From Acidobacteriota bacterium (GTDB taxonomy: Bacteria; Acidobacteriota; UBA6911; RPQK01; JADFOI01): DNA of 6,944 nt. Made by a program: the position numbers and the translations under genes. Below are positions 1 through 4,625 of the stretch, in pieces. The stretch covers positions 1-6,944 of the forward strand of contig JAUXKG010000132.1 in the NCBI GenBank assembly GCA_030624355.1, read 5' to 3'. Position 1 is the stretch's first letter. Every line of letters starts with the position of its first letter. The notes under the pieces were generated by a model. The model did no database searches. It was not told where the DNA came from and saw only the letters and a list, made by a program, of their open reading frames with translations.

Positions 1-189
1 GATCATCCCAAGGCTGATGCCATGGTTCTCATTGCCAATGTGTGGCGTACGCTGGAGGTCATTGAACCCCTGGAGCAGGATCTGGGAAAACCGGTGATCA
101 CTGCCAATCAAGCCACCATCTGGGCGGCACTCAGGATTTTGGGTGTAGCAGCCGTCAAGGGAAGATACGGCTCCCTCTTCGACATCTAG
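1..189 (+). CDS. Asp/Glu racemase / maleate isomerase superfamily protein, C-terminal fragment
   Basis: Reading frame 1 is open from the first base to a TAG stop at 187-189, giving the last 62 residues of a protein whose start lies outside the window. The tail contains DLGKPVITANQATIWAAL followed by RILG. This closely resembles the C-terminal signature (LGKPVVTxNQAxxWxxLR) of maleate cis-trans isomerases, arylmalonate decarboxylases and related Asp/Glu racemase-fold enzymes, which rearrange or decarboxylate small dicarboxylates through active-site cysteines. The segment IANVWRTLEVIEPLE aligns with the usual SCTNLRT block, which holds the second catalytic cysteine; here that position appears to be alanine. 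The fragment contains no cysteine, so the chemistry may differ from the named enzymes. The gene is convergent with the minus-strand cluster ending at 375. Superfamily assignment is fairly secure; substrate is unknown. Confidence 0.7.
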   Translation, partial: DHPKADAMVLIANVWRTLEVIEPLEQDLGKPVITANQATIWAALRILGVAAVKGRYGSLFDI

Positions 190-190
190 A

Positions 191-320
191 CACGGATTGA
201 CACGGATTGTGGAAACACGGATTCGGTAATCACGGATTACACGGATTAGCGAACACGGATTGACACTGATTCAGGTAATCACGGATTGCACGGATTAACA
301 AACACAGATTGACACGGATT
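191..320. repeat. Nested CACGGATT short-repeat array
   Basis: Eleven copies of the octamer CACGGATT start at 191, 201, 216, 231, 240, 254, 264, 280, 289, 303 and 313. Nine are exact; those at 264 (CACTGATT) and 303 (CACAGATT) each have one change. Spacings are 10, 15, 15, 9, 14, 10, 16, 9, 14, 10, so a higher-order unit of about 49 bp (14+10+16+9) is visible: 240 to 289, 254 to 303 and 264 to 313 are each 49. The array begins two bases after the stop codon of the upstream gene and sits between two convergent genes. It encodes nothing recognisable. Function is unknown; it may be a slippage-derived or mobile intergenic repeat. Confidence 0.85.
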
Positions 321-346
321 CGGAGGGTTGTTGGCTGCGGCCCGGT

Positions 347-371
347 CACTCGACACTCGTCAATCGTCAAT
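347..371. repeat. Two small tandem duplications next to the octamer array
   Basis: CACTCGA is followed directly by CACTCGT (347-360), and CGTCAAT occurs twice in tandem (358-371), ending four bases before the stop codon of the minus-strand gene. The rest of 321-374 shows no gene and no convincing terminator hairpin. These duplications look like the decayed edge of the same repeat-rich intergenic zone. Confidence 0.5.
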
Positions 372-374
372 GGT

Positions 375-1442
375 TCAGGGTTCCCGGATTTCCTTCGTGA
401 CAAAGTCCATGGAAGGAACACCGGCCGGTGGATGAACCCCCACGCCCGAGGAGAGTCTCCGACCCCAGGGATAAACAACGGTAGAGACACCGGCGTTCCT
501 GCCTCCGGCCACTACCAAAAGGATGTCTTCCGGAGTCTGGCCCTGGTGCACGTACCCGTCCGAGCCAGCCGTTCCCCCACCTCCAACTCCCAGGTAGGCC
601 TTGGCCACTCTGTCAAGATCTTCCAGCGGCCGGCGTGCATGCTGGTGAAGGAACTTCTTGACGTCAGCTTTGGACCAGCCCTGGCCGGCGATCAGGTGAG
701 CATGTTCAGGGCCCATGACGATTGTCGTCTGGCCCTTGCTGGTGATGGAGCCAAGATGAGACATGGTGTCGGCGATCGTCAACAGTACCTGCTCCGGGGT
801 ATTGGCTCCGCGCTGGGAGAGCTGGACCGAACTGCGCGCTCCCCAGACCGTGACCGCGCTGCTGTCAGCTGACAGGCCCCTCTCCACATGCAGCGGTTCC
901 CAGGGACTCTCTTCTTCGTTTTCAGCAATGCAAAAGCTGTACTTGCCGGGAAACCCCTGAGTGGACTGATCGAAGACTCCAGGGTGCATTCCGAAAACGT
1001 TCAGTTGAATGAGACGTATGGTGCGACCGATGGTGGCGTTTGCACGGCAGCCCGGACCGAAGACGTTCAGACCGCTGTTCATCGCCAATCGCTTGCGGAT
1101 GGGACCACTGACCACCAGAAGGGGAGCAGACCCGCCGGTGCTGGCCGTGCTGCCATGAAAATGGTACCGATCGTCTTCCAGCGCCTCCAGGGCGGCCAGC
1201 ACCACCGGGAAGTACTCGGGAAGACAACCGGCCATGACGGCATTGACGGCTGCCTTCTCCAGGCTGCACTTACGGAGAATCGGCTCCATGGTGGCCACCA
1301 CTTCACCCGGATCGCGCCCCACCCACTCGACAAATTCCCGGACGCGCTCCTCAGAAGGCGGAACCACCGGCAGGCCGTCGGCAGACCACCCCTGTTGGTA
1401 ACAGTAGTCGATCTCCTCCCAAACATCTCCACTTTTTGGCAT
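375..1442 (-). CDS. Conserved protein of unknown function, partner of the UGSC selenoprotein
   Basis: This 355-residue soluble-looking protein is the last gene of the minus-strand cluster, 42 bases after the selenoprotein stop. I chose the ATG at 1440-1442 over the GTG just before it because AAGGAG (1449-1454) lies six bases from the ATG but only three from the GTG. I recognise no named enzyme family, but several blocks look like those of a conserved uncharacterised bacterial family: DGLPVVPPSEERV near residues 22-34, AVNAVMAGCLPEYFPVVLAA near 65-84, GPGCRANATIGR near 129-140, and a stretch near 166-189 containing YSFCIAENEE and EPLHVERG. A glycine-rich segment (VGGGGTAG) lies near 286-293, and ILLVVAGGRNAGVS near 307-320 could form a beta-turn-helix nucleotide- or metabolite-binding element. 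Cysteines at about 59, 73, 132 and 171 fall in or beside these blocks. There is no signal peptide or membrane span. No catalytic function can be assigned. Confidence 0.85.
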   Translation of the reverse strand: MPKSGDVWEEIDYCYQQGWSADGLPVVPPSEERVREFVEWVGRDPGEVVATMEPILRKCSLEKAAVNAVMAGCLPEYFPVVLAALEALEDDRYHFHGSTASTGGSAPLLVVSGPIRKRLAMNSGLNVFGPGCRANATIGRTIRLIQLNVFGMHPGVFDQSTQGFPGKYSFCIAENEEESPWEPLHVERGLSADSSAVTVWGARSSVQLSQRGANTPEQVLLTIADTMSHLGSITSKGQTTIVMGPEHAHLIAGQGWSKADVKKFLHQHARRPLEDLDRVAKAYLGVGGGGTAGSDGYVHQGQTPEDILLVVAGGRNAGVSTVVYPWGRRLSSGVGVHPPAGVPSMDFVTKEIREP

Positions 1443-1484
1443 CACTCTCTCCTTGAGGCAAATTCGCTCAAGCCACTGAGGGAA

Positions 1485-2030
1485 TTATCCTCCCTTTGAG
1501 GGGTCGGCAACGGTGAGCAGTGAGGTAATCTGAGGCAGGAGGAATTTGGCTCTTTCTTCTATTTCGGCCTCGGTCAAGCTGGCCAGAGGGTGAGGGATCA
1601 CTGCGTACTTGTAGGAAGGCACGCCCTGCACTTCGGCCATCGACTCAGCCACGGTGGTGAAGGCATCCGTGCAAATTACGGCGGTGGGAACACCCCTGTT
1701 TTCCATCTGGATTCCGTCGTGCATACTGCACGCGCTGCAGGATCCTCAATCACCGGCCGCCGTTAGCACAACATCGCATTTGGCCGCCAGCTCGTCCATG
1801 AGTGCAGATGGGGTCGGTTTTCCGGCATCCGGAGCCGGTTGGAAGATGACTTCCTTAATCTGATAATCCTTCTTCAAAAGGTCGGCCACACGCTTGAGAA
1901 GTTGGTCTCCTTTGCTCTTCTTGTTCCACAACAACCCGACCACAGCGCCATCCAGGCTATCGCTGCGAGGCGCCAGGCTGTTCTCTCCCGTTTCGGTCAT
2001 CCCGGTGGGGTCCATTAACTTTCTTCCCAT
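1485..2030 (-). CDS. UGSC-family selenoprotein with in-frame UGA (Sec95)
   Basis: Two open frames on the minus strand (2030-1746 and the stretch ending at 1485) are one gene interrupted by an in-frame TGA at 1746-1748. Read through, the gene gives 181 residues with ALTAAGD-like context VVLTAAGD-U-GSCSACSMHDG, the defining U-G-S-C motif of the UGSC (seleno)protein family. Both halves fit that family: GAVVGLLWNKKSKGDQLL near residues 28-45 before the Sec, and PTAVICTDAF (115-124) and YAVIPHPLASLTEAEIEERA (142-161) after it. Sec95, Cys98, Cys101 and Cys120 could form a redox or metal centre, which is inference; the family's biochemical role is not established to my knowledge. The ATG at 2028-2030 has AGGAG seven bases upstream (2038-2042). 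The second half alone would begin at an internal ATG inside the motif with no plausible ribosome site. The gene lies 84 bases after the transporter and 42 before the conserved partner gene, suggesting one operon. Recoding requires selA, selB, selC and selD elsewhere in the genome. Confidence 0.88.
1709..1748 (-). promoter_or_regulatory. UGA Sec codon with candidate bacterial SECIS hairpin
   Basis: Directly after the UGA (1746-1748) the mRNA can fold into a two-tier hairpin. The lower stem pairs GGAUCC (1740-1745) with GGAAUCC (1709-1715), with one A bulged. After an asymmetric internal loop, the upper stem CGUGCA (1727-1732) pairs perfectly with UGCACG (1718-1723) around the loop GUA (1724-1726). 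The apical loop starts with G and lies 19 bases after the UGA. Both match the general bacterial SECIS pattern: a short hairpin inside the coding frame, with a G early in the apical loop about 16-37 bases after UGA. An alternative fold, CUGCA-GCGCG-UGCAG, uses part of the same bases. The hairpin was folded by eye. Confidence 0.6.
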
Positions 2031-2064
2031 CTCACCTCTCCTTCCTTTCTGTGGTCAGAGTCGA

Positions 2065-2091
2065 AAGGCACTTCCTCTCGTTCAGTGCCCT
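2065..2091 (-). other. Intercistronic hairpin between transporter and selenoprotein genes
   Basis: On the minus-strand transcript AGGGCACT (2084-2091) pairs with AGTGCCTT (2065-2072) around an 11-base loop, with one G-U pair. It lies within the 84-base gap after the transporter stop. There is no long U run after it, so it is a poor intrinsic terminator. It may instead be a processing or mRNA-stability element that sets different levels for the membrane protein and the selenoprotein. Confidence 0.35.
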
Positions 2092-2114
2092 AACTACCAA
2101 CAGCATACCATTTG

Positions 2115-3434
2115 TCAGAAGAAATTCATCACATTCTCGTAGGTCAGATAGACCGCGACCATAACGAGAAATACCAAAATCAGGTTGGTCAGCCAATTGT
2201 TCTTATGTCGGCCCATCAAATTCGCGTCGTTGCTGATCTTGAGCAGGGCAGGAGTCAACACCGGGATCAGCAGAACAACTACGGAGTTCACCAAAAGGAT
2301 AAGCCACACGGGACGCACGCCGGTGAAGAGAATGTACAAGGGAGAAAAGGACCAGAAAATCACACAAGCCCGGTAGACCGGATGGCCGCGGGCACCCTGC
2401 CCTCCAATCCTCTGCGATTGCTTCAATGAGGGGAAAAGGAATTCGACAATATCGGTGACCACCAGCGCGTAGCCAACCGTGACGCCCACCATGGTCGAGA
2501 AGGCTGCGCCCCACAGTCCCAGTCCGAAGATAATGGTGCCCATTGATCCCTGTACCTCTGAGAAGATTTTCACCAGATCATTGGCATCTTCCAGTTCGAT
2601 CCCCAGCGGGTGCACCGTGGCCGCCGCCGCCACCTGCAGCAGTACGCCCATCAAAAACATGCAGGACACACCGAAGATCAAATCCAAGCGCTGCTGCTTC
2701 AAGAAGGAGATATCCCTCCAGCCCTTGGCGTGGATGAAGTAGGCATAGGTCAAATTGGTTGTGGATCCCGCCCCGGTTCCAATCAGTGCCATCACCACAA
2801 AGAGTGAACTGTACAGCCCCTGATCACTCGGAAGGGTAGGTATCAATGTCCCCTGAAGGATCCCCACTGGATCGGGCTTGGACATAATGGCCACCACCAT
2901 CAGGGAACTGCCCATCACAGCAATGAGTATCTTGCAGAAGATTTCGATCACCCGGTATCCACCCCAGAAAGCCATCGAAAACGCAACAAGAGTAAACGAT
3001 AGAGACCAGATCGTTGCACTCCAAGGGGTGGGCAGGTGAAACAGGACATCTGCCGCACTGCCTGTCATCACGATCTGAGTCATGATATTGATGTGCCCGT
3101 TCATCAGGACACCCACCAGGATGATCCAGATGATCCAGCGACCCAGTCGGGCATAGCCCTGGATCAAGCTTTCTCCCGTCACCAGAACGTACTTGGCCGA
3201 AACATTGATCCAGGCGAAACGAAAAACCAGCGTGAGTGCAACCGCCCAGATCAGGGAGTACCCGTAGCCGGCGCCGGCGGCGGAGTTGGAGACCAGGTCT
3301 CCGGTCCCCAACACGGTGAGGGCGTAAACGAAGCCGGGGCCCAGCCGTCTGAGTCGCGTGGTGAGTGACAATGGGGTCGGCGTTGCTGCAGGTTCAGATG
3401 ATTTTTCGATTTTCGTTTCTGTGCTGCTCCGCAA
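2115..3434 (-). CDS. Nramp-like multispanning transporter with non-canonical binding motifs
   Basis: This protein of up to 439 residues has roughly eleven hydrophobic spans and a hydrophilic N-terminal tail of about 30 residues, and would sit in the inner membrane. The first span (LGPGFVYALTVLGTGDLVSN, 31-50) followed by AAGAGYGYSLIW aligns almost without gaps to Nramp/MntH helix 1 (LGPxxxxxxxxxDPGNxxxxxxAGxxYGYxLLW). The metal-binding DPGN tetrad is replaced by GTGD (43-46). In helix 6 the usual MPH is replaced by GST in ALIGTGAGSTTNL (216-228). Overall fold is therefore Nramp/LeuT-like, but Mn/Fe transport by the known mechanism is unlikely; other ions or small solutes are possible. It is the first gene of the minus-strand cluster, upstream of the selenoprotein. 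The start is uncertain: the longest frame begins at TTG (3432-3434), with no visible ribosome site and no in-frame ATG before the first span; a second TTG lies at codon 22. The stop is TGA at 2115-2117. Confidence 0.85.
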   Translation of the reverse strand: MRSSTETKIEKSSEPAATPTPLSLTTRLRRLGPGFVYALTVLGTGDLVSNSAAGAGYGYSLIWAVALTLVFRFAWINVSAKYVLVTGESLIQGYARLGRWIIWIILVGVLMNGHINIMTQIVMTGSAADVLFHLPTPWSATIWSLSFTLVAFSMAFWGGYRVIEIFCKILIAVMGSSLMVVAIMSKPDPVGILQGTLIPTLPSDQGLYSSLFVVMALIGTGAGSTTNLTYAYFIHAKGWRDISFLKQQRLDLIFGVSCMFLMGVLLQVAAAATVHPLGIELEDANDLVKIFSEVQGSMGTIIFGLGLWGAAFSTMVGVTVGYALVVTDIVEFLFPSLKQSQRIGGQGARGHPVYRACVIFWSFSPLYILFTGVRPVWLILLVNSVVVLLIPVLTPALLKISNDANLMGRHKNNWLTNLILVFLVMVAVYLTYENVMNFF

Positions 3435-3450
3435 GCTAGTCCGGATTATG
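3435..3450 (+). repeat. Copy 1 of the TAGYCCGGATWATG element
   Basis: GCTAGTCCGGATTATG abuts the proposed TTG start codon of the transporter. It matches the copy at 6722-6739 with one change over 16 bases, and the inverted copy ending at 3577. It marks the left edge of the divergent intergenic region. Confidence 0.65.
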
Positions 3451-3468
3451 AACTACGCTGAAGAAACG

Positions 3469-3497
3469 ATTTTTTTTCAAATACCACCCCGTGTCAA
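3469..3497 (-). promoter_or_regulatory. Candidate sigma70 promoter for the transporter-selenoprotein cluster
   Basis: On the minus strand a perfect -35 TTGACA (3492-3497) is followed after 17 bases by AAAAAT (3469-3474), which matches the -10 consensus at four of six positions. It sits in a run of eight A residues. Transcription would begin near 3462, about 27 bases before the proposed TTG start. Confidence 0.5.
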
Positions 3498-3502
3498 TCT
3501 TT

Positions 3503-3532
3503 TTGCAATGACCGGCACGATCCACTTAGAAT
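3503..3532 (+). promoter_or_regulatory. Candidate sigma70 promoter for the LLM-LLM-TAXI cluster
   Basis: TTGCAA (3503-3508, four of six matches) is followed after 18 bases by TAGAAT (3527-3532, five of six matches). Transcription would start near 3539 and leave a leader of about 55 bases that includes the 3551-3576 palindrome. Its -35 lies only five bases from the opposing -35 at 3492-3497. Confidence 0.4.
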
Positions 3533-3550
3533 GTCAGTGGATTGTGCGAA

Positions 3551-3577
3551 AGCCCGGGTTATGCATTATCCGGGCTA
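3551..3577 (-). repeat. Copy 2 of the element, palindromic, in the leader of the first LLM gene
   Basis: AGCCCGG (3551-3557) and CCGGGCT (3570-3576) are perfect inverted repeats. With a G-U and a U-A pair the stem extends to nine pairs around the loop TATGCATT. Read on the minus strand the right half is TAGCCCGGATAATGCA, a copy of the repeated element. The palindrome ends five bases before the AAAGGAG ribosome site of the LLM gene, so it could be an operator or a leader hairpin that affects translation, as well as a repeat end. Confidence 0.6.
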
Positions 3578-3593
3578 AAATAAAGGAGCACCG

Positions 3594-4523
3594 ATGACAC
3601 AGAAGGATCTGCAGTTTGGTATTGGCATTCCTCAAGTCTTCTTCGACGGTGAGATCGATTCCAATCTCATTTCCGACTTTGTGGTCCGGGCCGAGGCTCT
3701 CGGATACCACAGCCTGTGGGTGGCGGAGAGAGTGTTCGGTACCGTGCCTTCCGTCGACCCAGTCCTGTCACTCACCTATGCCGCCGCCCTAACTGAGAAA
3801 ATCAAGCTCGGCACCTCCATCCTGCTCAGCGTTCTAAGACATCCCGTCTACCTGGCCAAGGACCTGGCCAGCCTGGACCATCTGTCGCAGGGCAGGCTGA
3901 TTGTTGGAGTGGGAGTGGGCGGCTACACCCAATCTCCTTTCTACCCCGCCTTCGGCATCTCCCCCGACGAGGTTGGCAGTCGTTTTGAAGAAGGCATCGT
4001 ATTGATGGAGAAGCTTTGGACTGAGGAAGAGGTCACCTTTGACGGCCGCTTTTGGCAGATCAAACAGATGGCCATTAATCCCAAGCCTCTGCAGAGCCCC
4101 CGCCCGGCCCTGTGGTTCGGAGCCCATGTCCCCAGAGCCCTGATGCGAGCCGCCCGGATGGGGGACGGATGGATGGCTTCCTCGGTGCCGGCGTCCCTGC
4201 CCTTCTCCGAAGAGATCAAGCTGGTGAAACAGTATCTGGAGGAGGAAGGACGCGATCCCTCAACCTATAGTTTTTCCAAACGGGTCTATGTGGCAGTGGA
4301 CGAGAACAAGGAACGAGCCGAACAGAAAATGCGGGAATGGTTCGGCACACTCTACAAGGATCCCGATCTGGCCAGCTCAGCCGTGTTTGGCAGCGAGCAG
4401 GAATGTATCGACAGGCTAGCGGAAATTGTCTCCCTCGGTTTCAATCTGCTAATCGCCGATTCAGTCTACGACGATCTGGAGCAGCTGGAGCGCCTGGCGA
4501 AGAATGTCTTGCCCCAGCTCTGA
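3594..4523 (+). CDS. Luciferase-like (LLM class) flavin-dependent oxidoreductase 1
   Basis: This 309-residue cytoplasmic protein has the sequence pattern of the bacterial luciferase-like TIM-barrel family, whose members use reduced FMN or F420 to oxidise or reduce small organic molecules. Supporting blocks are FGIGIPQ at the N-terminus (8-14), SLDHLSQGRLIVGVGVGG (93-110), RFEEGIVLMEKLWTEEEV (130-147), NPKPLQSPRPALWFGA (162-177) and AARMGDGW (186-193). The order and spacing are typical of LLM enzymes, and the length is normal. Which cofactor it uses (FMN or F420) cannot be read from the sequence. The ATG at 3594 has AAAGGAG five bases upstream, so the start is secure. It is the first gene of the plus-strand cluster, divergent from the transporter gene; a second LLM gene follows after 102 bases. 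Confidence 0.9.
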   Translation: MTQKDLQFGIGIPQVFFDGEIDSNLISDFVVRAEALGYHSLWVAERVFGTVPSVDPVLSLTYAAALTEKIKLGTSILLSVLRHPVYLAKDLASLDHLSQGRLIVGVGVGGYTQSPFYPAFGISPDEVGSRFEEGIVLMEKLWTEEEVTFDGRFWQIKQMAINPKPLQSPRPALWFGAHVPRALMRAARMGDGWMASSVPASLPFSEEIKLVKQYLEEEGRDPSTYSFSKRVYVAVDENKERAEQKMREWFGTLYKDPDLASSAVFGSEQECIDRLAEIVSLGFNLLIADSVYDDLEQLERLAKNVLPQL

Positions 4524-4525
4524 TG

Positions 4526-4547
4526 GGCAGCAGGCCGGACTGCTGCC
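4526..4547 (+). other. Strong hairpin just after the first LLM gene
   Basis: GGCAGCAG (4526-4533) pairs perfectly with CTGCTGCC (4540-4547) around the six-base loop GCCGGA, two bases after the stop codon. No U run follows, so it is not a typical intrinsic terminator. It may protect the upstream message from 3' exonucleases or lower read-through into the second LLM gene. Confidence 0.45.
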
Positions 4548-4625
4548 GGCGGCTCTTGTCACGCGATTCATTCCTGATATCATCCCCACTGCGATGGTCA
4601 CAAGACTGGAGGAAGAGAAACCAGC

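Larger units (their letters stand above)
3435..3577. mobile_element. Possible MITE-like segment bounded by inverted element copies
   Basis: Copy 1 (plus orientation, 3435-3450) and copy 2 (minus orientation, about 3563-3577) face each other across about 143 bases of non-coding DNA. They share 12 of 14 positions of TAGYCCGGATWATG. That is the arrangement of a miniature inverted-repeat element. No convincing target-site duplication is visible and there is no transposase in the window. The alternative is independent REP-like repeats that landed close together. Both candidate divergent promoters lie inside this segment. Confidence 0.3.

Noticed and set aside
191..320. CRISPR array
   Set aside because: The repeated unit is only 8 bases with spacers of 1-8 bases and no cas genes nearby. 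CRISPR repeats and spacers are each more than 20 bases long.
309..872. Plus-strand open frame of 187 codons
   Set aside because: It lies opposite the conserved 355-residue gene, starts in the repeat region, has no ribosome site and its translation is Arg/Ser/Gly-rich with no recognisable motif.
1485..1724. Separate small gene starting at the internal ATG at 1722-1724
   Set aside because: The ATG lies inside the UGSC motif and SECIS hairpin and has no ribosome site. The upstream 94 codons are in the same frame and belong to the same family, so the UGA is better explained as Sec.
1746..2030. Pseudogene truncated by a nonsense mutation
   Set aside because: The UGA falls exactly at the first position of the U-G-S-C motif, a SECIS-like hairpin follows, and the downstream half shows no decay.
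3574..3581. TAAAAT as the -10 box for LLM1
   Set aside because: A start site about seven bases later would fall inside or after the ribosome site AAAGGAG. The pair at 3503-3532 is a better candidate.
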